The notes under the pieces: generated by a model
The model's input: the letters and a program-made list of their open reading frames with translations, nothing else
Databases searched by the model: none
What the model was told of the DNA's origin: nothing
Assembly: GCA_964345555.1 (NCBI GenBank)
Contig: CAYFRD010000016.1
Location: 1-36,549, forward strand
Source of the DNA: Peptoniphilus_E sp964345555
Lineage (GTDB): Bacteria > Bacillota > Clostridia > Tissierellales > Peptoniphilaceae
Length of the DNA stretch: 36,549 nt
Direction of reading: 5' to 3'
Part shown: positions 16,108 through 24,592 of the stretch, piece after piece
How the letters are laid out: each line of letters begins with the position of its first letter
Position numbering within the stretch: the first letter of the stretch is position 1
Program-made: the position numbers and the translations under genes

Positions 16108-17526
16108 CTAACCTATTGAGCCTTCAAGTTCCAGATTTATAAGATTGTTCATTTCCACTGCATATTCCATTGGAAGTTCCTTTGCAATAGGTTCTGCAAA
16201 TCCTCTTACAACCATTGATTTAGCTTCTTCTTCCGAAATTCCTCTAGTCATCAAATAAAAAATAACCTCATCAGATATTCTTCCGATTTTTGCTTCATGT
16301 CCGAAATCCACATTTCTATTTTGTATGTCAATGGCAGGTATGGTATCAGCTCTGGATTCGTTGTCGATCATTAAAGATTCACAGGATACTGATGCCTTTG
16401 AGTGATGGGCATTTTCCGATATTTTGACAAGACCTCTATAAATCGCCTTGCCTCCTGATTTAGAAATTGATTTTGAATTTACTGTCGATGTCGTATATGG
16501 CGCCAAATGAATTGCTTGAGCTCCCGTATCTATGTTTTGCCCTTTTCCTGCAAAAGATATTCCTACATATTCGCTGCTTGCTCCTTCTCCCTTTAAAACC
16601 GATGCCGGATACAGCATTGATACCTTTGAGCCAAAGGATCCTGATATCCATTCTATCTTACCGTTTTTTTCTACATGTGCTCTTTTTGTGTTGAGATTAT
16701 ACATATTTCTAGACCAATTTTCTATTGTGGAATATCTGAGTGTCGAGTTTTCTCCTATAAATAACTCCACAGCTCCTGCGTGCAAATTTACCACATTGTA
16801 TCTGGGAGCCGAACAGCCCTCTATAAAATGACAGTATGCATCTTCCTCAATTATTATCAAAGTGTGTTCGAATTGCCCTGCTCCAGGAGCATTTAATCTG
16901 AAATAAGATTGTAAGGGGACATCAACTTTTACTCCTTTAGGCACATATACAAAAGAGCCTCCACTCCAAACGGCATAGTGTAGTGCTGCGTACTTATGCA
17001 AATTAGGAGAAATACATTTGCCGAAATATTTTTTTACAATGTCCGGATATTCTCGGAGTCCTGTTTCAAAATCCGTATAGACAACACCTTGATCCAAAAG
17101 AAATTTTTGTATGTTGTGATACACAACCTCTGAATCATATTGAGCACCTACTCCAGACAGAAGATAATCTTTTTCGGCTTCAGGTATTCCCAGTCTATCA
17201 AAAGTGTCTCTTATTTCATCAGGTACATCTTTCCAATCATCTGTAAGATCTGCATCAGGTCTTATATAAGTGGTTATTTTGTTCATATCCACTTCAGATA
17301 AATCATGTCCCCATACAGGATCTGTTTTGCCGTTATATATTTCAAGTGCTTTAAGTCTGTATTCTAGCATCCATTCAGGTTCTTTTTTTTCCGTTGAAAT
17401 TTGTCTTACTATCTCTTCGGTGAGCCCCTCTACAGTCTTGGATTTGTAGGTAAATTCATTTTTTATATCATAAATTCCTCTATCCAAATCTTCCACATGA
17501 GTTTTCTTTTTTTTAGGTTCAGTCAT
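16108..17526 (-). CDS. sufB: Fe-S assembly protein SufB
   Basis: The conserved scaffold subunit of the SufBC2D complex, 472 residues, full length. Recognisable stretches are KEPEWMLEYRLKALEIY near the N-terminus, VWSGGSFVYVPKGVKVDVPL, FIEGCSAPRYN, KASVSCESLMID, and IGRISDEVIFYLMTRGISEEEA near the end. It starts two bases after sufC, with AAGAGG as ribosome site, placing it second in the operon. The order sufC-sufB-sufD differs from the Bacillus sufC-sufD-sufS-sufU-sufB arrangement. Confidence 0.97.
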   Translation of the reverse strand: MTEPKKKKTHVEDLDRGIYDIKNEFTYKSKTVEGLTEEIVRQISTEKKEPEWMLEYRLKALEIYNGKTDPVWGHDLSEVDMNKITTYIRPDADLTDDWKDVPDEIRDTFDRLGIPEAEKDYLLSGVGAQYDSEVVYHNIQKFLLDQGVVYTDFETGLREYPDIVKKYFGKCISPNLHKYAALHYAVWSGGSFVYVPKGVKVDVPLQSYFRLNAPGAGQFEHTLIIIEEDAYCHFIEGCSAPRYNVVNLHAGAVELFIGENSTLRYSTIENWSRNMYNLNTKRAHVEKNGKIEWISGSFGSKVSMLYPASVLKGEGASSEYVGISFAGKGQNIDTGAQAIHLAPYTTSTVNSKSISKSGGKAIYRGLVKISENAHHSKASVSCESLMIDNESRADTIPAIDIQNRNVDFGHEAKIGRISDEVIFYLMTRGISEEEAKSMVVRGFAEPIAKELPMEYAVEMNNLINLELEGSIG

Positions 17527-17527
17527 A

Positions 17528-18283
17528 CTACACCTCTTCTTTTAACCAACTGAATCCTTCGTTTTCAATCTTGTCAACTAAGGAATCTCCACCGGTCATG
17601 ATAAATTTACCGTCGATAATGACATGCACAAAATCAGGTTTTATATTCTTTATCAATTCTCTATGGTGAGTTATTATCAATACAGCTTTATCTTCATTTA
17701 TAAATCTTTTTATACCTTCGGCTACGATTCTGGTAGCATCTACATCAAGTCCAGAATCGGTTTCATCTAAAATTGCAAGTTTCGGATCAAGCATAATCAT
17801 TTGAAGGATTTCATTTTTCTTCATTTCTCCGCCGGAAAATCCTTCATTTAGATATCTGCTTGCATAGGACTCATCAAAGGATAGTTTTTCCATCTCTTTT
17901 TTTAATTCTTTTTTAAACTTAAGAACGGATACATTTTCATCGTCTATGGCGTTTTTAGCTGTTCTTATAAAATTTTCAACACTTATTCCCGAAACAGCCA
18001 TAGGATTTTGAAAGCTCATAAATATACCTTTTTTTGCTCTTTTATCCGTGGACAAATCTGTAATGTCCTCTCCCTCAAAAAATATTTTCCCATTTGTCAC
18101 GGTATATTCAGGATTATCCATTATTACATTGGCAAGAGTTGTTTTCCCCGAACCGTTCGGACCCATAATTACATGCACTTCACCATAATTTATATTTAAA
18201 TCAATATCATGAAGTATCTCAATGTCTTTATTATCTGTTACATTTGCAGTTAAGTTTTCGATTCTCAATATTTCCTTATTCAT
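17528..18283 (-). CDS. sufC: Fe-S assembly ATPase SufC
   Basis: ABC-type ATPase that drives the SufBC2D scaffold. Walker A GPNGSGKTT is at 41-49; the modified signature NEGFSGGEMKKNEILQM and the Walker B segment LAILDETDSGLD are characteristic of SufC. The 251-residue length is standard. It is the first gene of the operon; AAGGAG lies eight bases before the ATG at 18281-18283. An extended -10 promoter and an inverted repeat lie just upstream. Confidence 0.97.
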   Translation of the reverse strand: MNKEILRIENLTANVTDNKDIEILHDIDLNINYGEVHVIMGPNGSGKTTLANVIMDNPEYTVTNGKIFFEGEDITDLSTDKRAKKGIFMSFQNPMAVSGISVENFIRTAKNAIDDENVSVLKFKKELKKEMEKLSFDESYASRYLNEGFSGGEMKKNEILQMIMLDPKLAILDETDSGLDVDATRIVAEGIKRFINEDKAVLIITHHRELIKNIKPDFVHVIIDGKFIMTGGDSLVDKIENEGFSWLKEEV

Positions 18284-18299
18284 CTTTCTCTCCTTTTAG

Positions 18300-18330
18300 A
18301 TCAAATCGTACAAATTTACTAGGATTTGAT
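18300..18330. promoter_or_regulatory. Inverted repeat in the suf leader, candidate Rrf2/IscR operator
   Basis: Perfect arms ATCAAATC (18300-18307) and GATTTGAT (18323-18330) are separated by 15 bases. The repeat lies between the suf -10 box and the sufC ribosome site, where a bound repressor would block initiation. The binder is inferred. Confidence 0.45.
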
Positions 18331-18340
18331 TGATAGACAA

Positions 18341-18349
18341 ATTATAACA
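18341..18349 (-). promoter_or_regulatory. Extended -10 promoter of the suf operon
   Basis: The minus strand reads TGT-TATAAT, an extended -10 with a perfect hexamer. No good -35 lies 16-18 bases upstream, which fits an extended -10 promoter and possible regulation. Confidence 0.55.
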
Positions 18350-18407
18350 CAAAACATCTCAATATTATATATTTTATTAGTATTTATTGTTTATTTTTAC
18401 AAAATAT

Positions 18408-18413
18408 TATAAT
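18408..18413 (+). promoter_or_regulatory. -10 box of the CNNM/CorC gene
   Basis: A perfect TATAAT on the plus strand, about 20 bases before the ATG at 18435. The -35 is weak. The ribosome site GAGGAGG (18423-18429 region) follows at once, giving a very short leader. Confidence 0.45.
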
Positions 18414-18434
18414 ATGTATCATGAGGAGGATTGA

Positions 18435-19676
18435 ATGGATAATCTATACTATATATTTATAATTTTATTTGTAATTACGCTTTATTTTTCCTTTGAATTT
18501 ACAATGATTGAAAGTGCATTTTTATCTTTAACTCATTTGAAAATCAAACAATTTGAAAATGAAAACTACGATTTATACAAAGATGTAATAGCCCTATATA
18601 AAGACGACAGAATATACTCAACCCTATTGCTTTTGGACTATACAGCCAATACCTTAGTTTCAATTTTACTCGGCATTGTGCTCTTTTTAAAATTTAATTA
18701 TGCCGGAATTGTCTTGGGAGCTTTGGTCATTCCTGTAGTAATAATAGTTTTTGGCGAAAGTGTGCCCAAGGCCATAGGAAAGCAAAGATACGAAAAAATA
18801 GTCTTAAAAAAATCAAAAATGCTGAGAACTCTAACAAAAATATCTCTGGGATTTGTTAATTTCATCACCATACTGACTTCTGGCATAGTTCGAGTTATCG
18901 GTGACAAAAATTATAAAAGACCTTTAATTACAAAGGGTGAGTTAATAGATGCGGTTTCCTTGAGTGCAGAAGCCGGAATATTAAATACGGAAGAATCTCG
19001 GATAATTGAAAATGTAATGGATTTTCAAGACGCAATGGCTAAGGATGTTATGACCCCGAGAACGGACATGGTAGCCATCAACAAAGATTTGAGTTTTAAA
19101 GAAATAATAAAAATTATAAATGAAGAATCCTTTTCAAGATTGCCTGTATATGATGAGGATTTAGATGACATAATAGGCATTTTACACGTAAAGGACTTAA
19201 TAGGGTTGGGTGATAACGAGCTCTTAAGTCATAGATTGGATATTTTGAAACCTGTACTCTACACCTATGAATATAAACCCATAGGTCAGCTTTTCAATGA
19301 AATGCGTCTGAAGAGATTTTCAGTCGCCATAGTTAATGACGAATATGGAGGCACCGAAGGTATGATTACCACTGAAGATTTAATTGAAAAAATCTTAGGC
19401 TCCATATCAGATGAATACGATGAAGATGATGATGAAGATTACATCAAAATAAACAAAAATGAATATCTAATTGACGGATCCATGAACTTGGACGATTTCA
19501 ATTATACTTTCGGTACAGAATTGGAATCTGAAGAAATTGACACGATAGCCGGCTATATAATCGAAAAAATTGACAGGTTTCCGAAAACCGGAGAAAAATT
19601 AAATATTGACGGACTTAACCTTACTATTTCCAGTAGTAAAAAGAATAGAATAGAAAAACTGATTTTAAAAATTTAA
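18435..19676 (+). CDS. CNNM/CorC (HlyC) family membrane protein with CBS domains
   Basis: A 413-residue protein of the CorB/CNNM group, linked to magnesium or cobalt efflux; the hemolysin name is historical. An N-terminal DUF21 domain holds about four hydrophobic segments (about 3-28, 57-80, 83-108, 135-155). A CBS pair begins at about 205 (DVMTPRTDMVAINKD, then SFSRLPVYDEDLDDIIGILHVKDL), and a CorC/HlyC C-terminal domain covers about 340-413, after an acidic linker (EYDEDDDEDY). It is the only plus-strand gene in the left half and diverges from suf. GAGGAGG precedes the ATG. Confidence 0.92.
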   Translation: MDNLYYIFIILFVITLYFSFEFTMIESAFLSLTHLKIKQFENENYDLYKDVIALYKDDRIYSTLLLLDYTANTLVSILLGIVLFLKFNYAGIVLGALVIPVVIIVFGESVPKAIGKQRYEKIVLKKSKMLRTLTKISLGFVNFITILTSGIVRVIGDKNYKRPLITKGELIDAVSLSAEAGILNTEESRIIENVMDFQDAMAKDVMTPRTDMVAINKDLSFKEIIKIINEESFSRLPVYDEDLDDIIGILHVKDLIGLGDNELLSHRLDILKPVLYTYEYKPIGQLFNEMRLKRFSVAIVNDEYGGTEGMITTEDLIEKILGSISDEYDEDDDEDYIKINKNEYLIDGSMNLDDFNYTFGTELESEEIDTIAGYIIEKIDRFPKTGEKLNIDGLNLTISSSKKNRIEKLILKI

Positions 19677-19686
19677 AATCAGTTTT
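19655..19686. terminator. Bidirectional terminator between convergent genes
   Basis: Perfect 15-bp arms (AAAACTGATTTTAAA and its complement) with a two-base centre, overlapping the CNNM stop codon and ending in T runs in both directions. It would serve both the plus-strand gene and the small minus-strand gene at 19696. Confidence 0.8.
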
Positions 19687-19695
19687 TTCTGTATG

Positions 19696-20052
19696 CTATT
19701 CAATTTCTACAATCTTCAATTCAGAATTTTTCCAGCTGGCAGCTTCTCCCAACTCAGACACTATCTCTTTAAGTATCTCATCGCTTTCATAGGTTTCGTC
19801 AATAGGTGAAACCCTTATGTCCTCTCCAAAAGGAATTTCTTCAACCTCTTCGCCTAAGTCGACAAATGTTATGACTCTATTTTTCAGTTCCTTTTGATCT
19901 TCCGGCGCGTCAATTCTTGAATATTTCAAATTTTCATCTCTTGTATAAAAATAAATATCTTTATTGAATTTCCGTTTATAATACATTGAATACGCTTCGC
20001 ATGATAAGGAAAATGCAGCCAATGGATGTACATCAAAAATAATCTTTTTCAT
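19696..20052 (-). CDS. Conserved-looking hypothetical protein, 118 residues
   Basis: I do not recognise a named family. It is a soluble acidic protein starting MKKIIFDVHPLAAFSLSCEA, with a central basic-aromatic stretch (YKRKFNKDIYFYTRD) and an acidic C-terminal half. The C-terminal segment SDEILKEIVSELGEAASWKN followed by SELKIVEIE vaguely resembles a tail found in short anaerobe and phage proteins that share an ELG...LKIVEI pattern; this is a recollection, not a search result. It is likely a real gene: it has a perfect AAAGGAGGA ribosome site, an extended -10 promoter and a shared terminator. It is transcribed alone. Confidence 0.75.
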   Translation of the reverse strand: MKKIIFDVHPLAAFSLSCEAYSMYYKRKFNKDIYFYTRDENLKYSRIDAPEDQKELKNRVITFVDLGEEVEEIPFGEDIRVSPIDETYESDEILKEIVSELGEAASWKNSELKIVEIE

Positions 20053-20068
20053 AAATCCTCCTTTTTAG

Positions 20069-20077
20069 ATTATAACA
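20069..20077 (-). promoter_or_regulatory. Extended -10 promoter of the 118-residue protein gene
   Basis: Minus-strand TGT-TATAAT. Transcription should start only about 10 bases before the ATG, placing the ribosome site at the very 5' end of the mRNA. The -35 region is weak. Confidence 0.5.
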
Positions 20078-20143
20078 TAAAATATAGAGCATTTATAAAA
20101 TAAGAAATTTTCGTATAGAATTTTTTACAAATATTTAATAAAT

Positions 20144-20176
20144 AATACTATCTTTTAAAATTCAAAGATAAGTATT
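20144..20176 (-). terminator. Possible weak terminator after dprA
   Basis: Inverted repeat AATACT-ATCTTT / AAAGAT-AGTATT with one bulged base, just past the dprA stop codon. The tail on the minus strand is A+T-rich but has no clean T run. Confidence 0.3.
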
Positions 20177-20181
20177 GAATA

Positions 20182-21258
20182 TCAACTTTTTATACTTACA
20201 TGCTCTCCCGATATATTTATTAACTCCTTCAGTTCGAGTATGGTCATCATTGAATTGACTATGGACACATCTTTTTTAAGTTTCATAGCTATTAGGCTGA
20301 TTTCATTTACTCCTGAATTTATCAAATCTATTATTTCTACTTCATCTGCTCCTAAATCTTTAAATTTATCAGAACTTGTCAAATTTGTTGAATTATCACA
20401 TCCCAAACAGAACAATAGATCATCTACAGTCGTTAATATTTGTGCTCCATCTCTTATTAGCAGATTTGTGCCTTCAGAGTATATTGAATTTATATTACCC
20501 GGAAGGGCAAAAACTTCTCTTCCCTGTTCAGCCGCCAATCTTGCTGTGATTAATGAACCGCTTTTGTATCTTGCCTCTATTACAACCACCACTTCGCTCA
20601 ATCCGGAAATAATCCTATTTCTAAGGGGAAATCTGTAGGGCTTGGGATACAAACCGGGAACGTATTCGCTTATTATCAAATCCTTTTTAATAATTTTGTT
20701 GTATAGATATTCATTGGACTTAGGATAAATGATATCTACCCCACCGGCTAAAACACCTATTGTTCTAATATTATTCTTAATAGAATGTCTATGCGAAAGA
20801 GCATCTATCCCGTAGGCAAGACCGCTTATTACTGTAACGTTCTTGTTTTCAAGGGCGTTCACTATGTATTCCACTGCATTGGCTCCATAATCGGAATGCT
20901 TTCTGGCACCCACTATTGCGACGGATTTAGTTTCGAGTAAACTCAAATCTCCTATAGCGTACAATATCTTAGGAGAATTTTCTATATATCGCAATTTCTC
21001 CGGATAATTTTTATCACAATCAACTATTGTGAATATATTTTTCTTTTCACAATAGGAATGAAGCCTTTCAATAGAATTTGCATTATATTTCAATAATCTG
21101 GTCTTAACGCTGTTTTGCATTTCTATAGAATCTAAGAAATCTTTGTCAAATACTATCTTATAGTCATCTAAAATATCGACAGCTTCCAATATTTTTTTAA
21201 TCTGCTGATTTTCAAAATTCAAAATGCTTAAATTAATAATAAAATCTCTGTATTCCAT
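20182..21258 (-). CDS. dprA: DNA-processing protein DprA (Smf)
   Basis: A DprA/Smf protein that loads RecA on incoming single-stranded DNA in transformation; it also occurs in non-competent species. The Rossmann-like core is clear: VAIVGARKHSDYGANAV, ISGLAYGIDALSH, GVLAGGVDIIYPKSN, and LITARLAAEQGREVFALPG. A C-terminal winged-helix (DLGADEVEIIDLINSGVNE onward) completes it. I place the start at the ATG at 21256-21258, one base after the yifB stop codon (358 residues). An upstream in-frame ATG at 21310-21312 would overlap yifB by about 50 bases with no ribosome site. It is last in the rbgA-rnhB-yraN-yifB-dprA chain. Confidence 0.93.
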   Translation of the reverse strand: MEYRDFIINLSILNFENQQIKKILEAVDILDDYKIVFDKDFLDSIEMQNSVKTRLLKYNANSIERLHSYCEKKNIFTIVDCDKNYPEKLRYIENSPKILYAIGDLSLLETKSVAIVGARKHSDYGANAVEYIVNALENKNVTVISGLAYGIDALSHRHSIKNNIRTIGVLAGGVDIIYPKSNEYLYNKIIKKDLIISEYVPGLYPKPYRFPLRNRIISGLSEVVVVIEARYKSGSLITARLAAEQGREVFALPGNINSIYSEGTNLLIRDGAQILTTVDDLLFCLGCDNSTNLTSSDKFKDLGADEVEIIDLINSGVNEISLIAMKLKKDVSIVNSMMTILELKELINISGEHVSIKS

Positions 21259-21259
21259 A

Positions 21260-22774
21260 CTATCTTTTCCCAAAAATTGTAGCTCTATATCGAATTGCTT
21301 CAAGAATGTCATCCGTGCCGATATTTCTGTCTTCCTTTAGATCTGCTATGGTTCTTGATACCTTTAATATTTTATTATATGCTCTAGCTGAAAATCCGTA
21401 TTTTTTATAGGCTGCTCGCATTATTTCTTCACAGCTTTTATCAAGTTGGCAATATTTATGAACTTGATTTTCCTTTAAGTCGGAATTATAATTTATGCCT
21501 ATTTTTCTGTATCTTTCCCTTTGAATATTCCTCGCTAAATTTACTCTTTTTGCTATTTCTCCGGAACTTTCACTTTCTTGCTCCTTTGACAAATATTTGT
21601 ATTCAACTGCTGATGTTTTTACATGTATATCTATTCTGTCCAACAGAGGTTGTGAAGCTCTAGCCATGTATTTTTCCACTTGAGTATTGGTACAGGTGCA
21701 CTCATGTGCCGGATCTCCGAAGTATCCACAGGGACATGGATTGGTCGCCGCTATTAAAGTTAATTTTGCAGGATATGTAATACTTGCATTTGCTCTTGAT
21801 ATATTTATTGTTTTGTCTTCCAGCGGCTGTCTTAACACTTCCAATACGGATCTAGGGAATTCAAGAAGTTCATCTAAAAACAAAACTCCATTATGAGAAA
21901 GGGATATTTCTCCCGGCTTTGGTATTCGTCCTCCCCCAATTATAGATATTGATGATGCAGTGTGGTGAGGTGCCCTAAAAGGTGGATTTGTCATTAATGT
22001 ATTTTCTTTTAACAGTCCTGCTACTGAATATATTTTAGTTACTTCTATGGATTCATCATAGGTGAGTTCCGGCAGTATTGTAGGATATCTTTTTGCTGAC
22101 ATAGATTTCCCGCTCCCGGGAACTCCGATTAAAAGAACGTTATGCTTTCCTGCGGCAGATACTTCCAATGCTCTTTTTAAAAAATCCTGCCCTTTCATAT
22201 CGGAAAAATCAACATCGAATTGAGGTTTGGTAAATTCTTTTTCATTGATAAATCTGTCTATCAATTCTTCCTTGTTTACGTGTTCAACCACCTGTCTTAG
22301 ATTTTTAGCGGGATATATTTCTATATCATTTACCAAGGAGCATTCAATCTTATTTCCATCAGGGATAATAAATTTATTAAATCCCTGTTCTCTTAAAGAA
22401 ATTACCATCGCCAAGGCTCCGTTAATTGCATTTAGTGAACCGTCTAAAGAAAGTTCTCCTAGAAATATATAATCCATATCAGCTTCATCTAACAACCCAT
22501 TGGCACCTAAAATTGACATTGCTATTGCTAAATCCATCTGCGAGCCGTCTTTTCTAAGACTTGCAGGAGCAAGATTTATAGTTATTCTTTTTAAGGGGAA
22601 TTCATAACCGCTGTTTTTTATTCCCGATCTTACCCTTTCAATGGATTCCTTTATTGAGGTGTCCGGCAACCCGACTATGGAGATTTTGGGAATGCCATTG
22701 CTTAGATCCGCTTCAACATCTATTAAATTTCCTTCAAGTCCTATCAAGGAACAAGTCTTTAAACTAAAATACAT
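21260..22774 (-). CDS. yifB: YifB family Mg chelatase-like AAA ATPase (ComM-like)
   Basis: A 504-residue AAA+ protein whose relative ComM acts as a helicase promoting branch migration in natural transformation. There is an N-terminal Lon-protease-like fold (about 1-170), Walker A GVPGSGKS (217-224), Walker B LFLDE (298-302), a cysteine cluster in ATNPCPCGYFGDPAHECTC, and the C-terminal Mg-chelatase domain (about 400-504). AGGAGG precedes the ATG at 22772-22774. Sitting next to dprA is the common order in Firmicutes and agrees with a DNA-uptake or recombination role. Confidence 0.95.
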   Translation of the reverse strand: MYFSLKTCSLIGLEGNLIDVEADLSNGIPKISIVGLPDTSIKESIERVRSGIKNSGYEFPLKRITINLAPASLRKDGSQMDLAIAMSILGANGLLDEADMDYIFLGELSLDGSLNAINGALAMVISLREQGFNKFIIPDGNKIECSLVNDIEIYPAKNLRQVVEHVNKEELIDRFINEKEFTKPQFDVDFSDMKGQDFLKRALEVSAAGKHNVLLIGVPGSGKSMSAKRYPTILPELTYDESIEVTKIYSVAGLLKENTLMTNPPFRAPHHTASSISIIGGGRIPKPGEISLSHNGVLFLDELLEFPRSVLEVLRQPLEDKTINISRANASITYPAKLTLIAATNPCPCGYFGDPAHECTCTNTQVEKYMARASQPLLDRIDIHVKTSAVEYKYLSKEQESESSGEIAKRVNLARNIQRERYRKIGINYNSDLKENQVHKYCQLDKSCEEIMRAAYKKYGFSARAYNKILKVSRTIADLKEDRNIGTDDILEAIRYRATIFGKR

Positions 22775-22783
22775 ACTGTCCTC

Positions 22784-23137
22784 CTATAGAGCATAGAAAG
22801 CGTTTTCTATGTGATTGATATGATTTTCCTTTAGGTAGTATTCTATAATGTCATATCTTATCTGATAATGGGTTAAATTTTTTGAAACTGCATAATTAAT
22901 AGATGCAGTAACAATATTTTGTATCTTGAAATAGTCGACAGCTTCCGATGCATTCCCAAATTTTTTTGAATTTCTGGTTTTAACTTCAATAAACACCAAA
23001 ATATTTGCATCCATGGCAATTATGTCTATTTCTTTGCCCAGCGCCCTATAATTTCTATCCAAAATTTTATAATTTTTATTGATTAAATATTCTACGGCTC
23101 TTCTTTCTCCGAAATTGCCTATATTTTTATTATTCAT
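22784..23137 (-). CDS. yraN: YraN family endonuclease-like protein (UPF0102)
   Basis: A small restriction-endonuclease-fold protein. The conserved GNFGERRAVEYLINK start, the E-I-D motif in LGKEIDIIAMD and the VFIEVKTR motif form the typical nuclease catalytic pattern. Its cellular role is not established. The ATG at 23135-23137 overlaps the rnhB stop codon (TAATG) and is well placed after AAAGAG, so I prefer it to the ATG two codons upstream. Confidence 0.9.
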   Translation of the reverse strand: MNNKNIGNFGERRAVEYLINKNYKILDRNYRALGKEIDIIAMDANILVFIEVKTRNSKKFGNASEAVDYFKIQNIVTASINYAVSKNLTHYQIRYDIIEYYLKENHINHIENAFYAL

Positions 23138-23748
23138 TACCATTTCTCTTTATTTTTGACAAAAGTAGCTCTGTGCATTTCAGTGGGCCCTACGGATTTT
23201 ATCGCATCTCTGTGAAGTTTGGTTCCATAACCCATATTCTTTTCTATTCCGTAACCGGGATATTCTTCAGCCCATAGTTCGCAAAGTCTATCTCTATATA
23301 CCTTTGCAACTATGGAAGCACATGCAATAGTATAGACTTTGTCGTCTCCCTTTACTATGGATACTTGGTCTATATCAGTATATATTTCCTCCGCATCTAT
23401 TAACAATAAGTCCGGCTTTATCGGAAAATCTCTCTTATCTCTCAAATTTTTCACAGCCCTCAGCATTGCAAGTCTGGTGGCTTCTTTGATGTTAATGGTG
23501 TCAATAGTCTTGGAATCAACTCTTCCGATTCCTACAGCAATCATATTTTTAAGTATTATGTTATAGTAATGGCTTCTTTTTATCTTTGAGAGCTTTTTTG
23601 AATCCATCACTCCTTCAATCTTTTTTTCATCGGGCATTATTATGGCACAGGCGACCACATCACCGAACAAAGAGCCTCTGCCCACCTCATCTATTCCTGC
23701 AATTCTGTTATATCCTTTAGAATGATATAACTCTTCAAAATTTTCCAT
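23137..23748 (-). CDS. rnhB: Ribonuclease HII
   Basis: Removes ribonucleotides and RNA primers from RNA-DNA hybrids. The signature IDEVGRGSLFGDV near residue 20 carries the first two catalytic acids; the others are in LLLIDAEEI and SIVAKVYRDRL. The 203-residue length is slightly short for Firmicutes but complete. It begins one base after the rbgA stop codon, so translation is probably coupled. Synteny with rbgA matches Bacillus. Confidence 0.95.
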   Translation of the reverse strand: MENFEELYHSKGYNRIAGIDEVGRGSLFGDVVACAIIMPDEKKIEGVMDSKKLSKIKRSHYYNIILKNMIAVGIGRVDSKTIDTINIKEATRLAMLRAVKNLRDKRDFPIKPDLLLIDAEEIYTDIDQVSIVKGDDKVYTIACASIVAKVYRDRLCELWAEEYPGYGIEKNMGYGTKLHRDAIKSVGPTEMHRATFVKNKEKW

Positions 23749-23749
23749 T

Positions 23750-24586
23750 TTACAATTTCTCCAAAGTTAAAGGTCCAAGTATTCCCTTTCTAAATTCATC
23801 AAGCACCATATTAGCAACTTTTGTATAATCAATTATGTTGTTCTTTAGAATTGCTCCTCTTTTTTTACCTATTTGCTCCATTATTTCTAAAGGTGTCCTG
23901 ACTTGTACCTCTATTCCATATCTGCCTGTTAAATATTCAGGTTTGATTTCGACAAGATTTTCTATAAATTTAAGAGCTAAAGTTTCCACGTCCAAGATCT
24001 CATCCTTAATTGCTCCGGTAAAAGCTAAGTTTAAAGCAGTTGATTCTTCAAATTTATGCCAAAGTATTCCAGGAGTATCCAACAGATGTAGTTTAGGATT
24101 TAGTTTTATCCATTGATTTGTTTTTGTTACACCGGGTTTATTGCCTGTTTTAGCTGACTTTCTCCCGGAAATACCATTTATGAAAGTTGACTTTCCAGAA
24201 TTGGGTATTCCTACTATTATTGCCCTCAGTGTTTTCAGTTCTATTCCTTTTTCGTTGAATTTATCAATTTTATCTTTCATTAATTCAAAGGATGATTCAA
24301 CTATTTTGTTTACATTAGGTTTATTGGAATTATACAATATGGCTATATTTCCACCTTTGGATAATTCCTTCATCCATTTTGTATTTTGAGACAATTCTGA
24401 TAAATCTTGTTTATTCAAAATCAACAAGCCGGGCTTGTTTGCAAGTATTTTTTTTAAAAGAGGATTTCTGCTGGAAACAGGAATCCTTGAATCGATGATC
24501 TCTATATAAAAATCGGTAATCTTTGATTTTTTTTCAATATCTTCCAGGGTTTTTTTCATATGACCCGGGAACCAGTTAATATTCAT
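23750..24586 (-). CDS. rbgA: Ribosome biogenesis GTPase RbgA (YlqF)
   Basis: A circularly permuted GTPase needed for late 50S subunit assembly. The G motifs come in permuted order: G4 NKQD (58-61), then G1 GIPNSGKS (126-133), G2 T154, and G3 DTPG (170-173). The N-terminus MNINWFPGHMKK is diagnostic of YlqF. The C-terminal ANTAR-like RNA-binding helices follow. It lies six bases after the HAD gene and just before rnhB. The ribosomal protein gene rplS that precedes it in Bacillus is absent here. Confidence 0.95.
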   Translation of the reverse strand: MNINWFPGHMKKTLEDIEKKSKITDFYIEIIDSRIPVSSRNPLLKKILANKPGLLILNKQDLSELSQNTKWMKELSKGGNIAILYNSNKPNVNKIVESSFELMKDKIDKFNEKGIELKTLRAIIVGIPNSGKSTFINGISGRKSAKTGNKPGVTKTNQWIKLNPKLHLLDTPGILWHKFEESTALNLAFTGAIKDEILDVETLALKFIENLVEIKPEYLTGRYGIEVQVRTPLEIMEQIGKKRGAILKNNIIDYTKVANMVLDEFRKGILGPLTLEKL

Positions 24587-24592
24587 GCTAAA

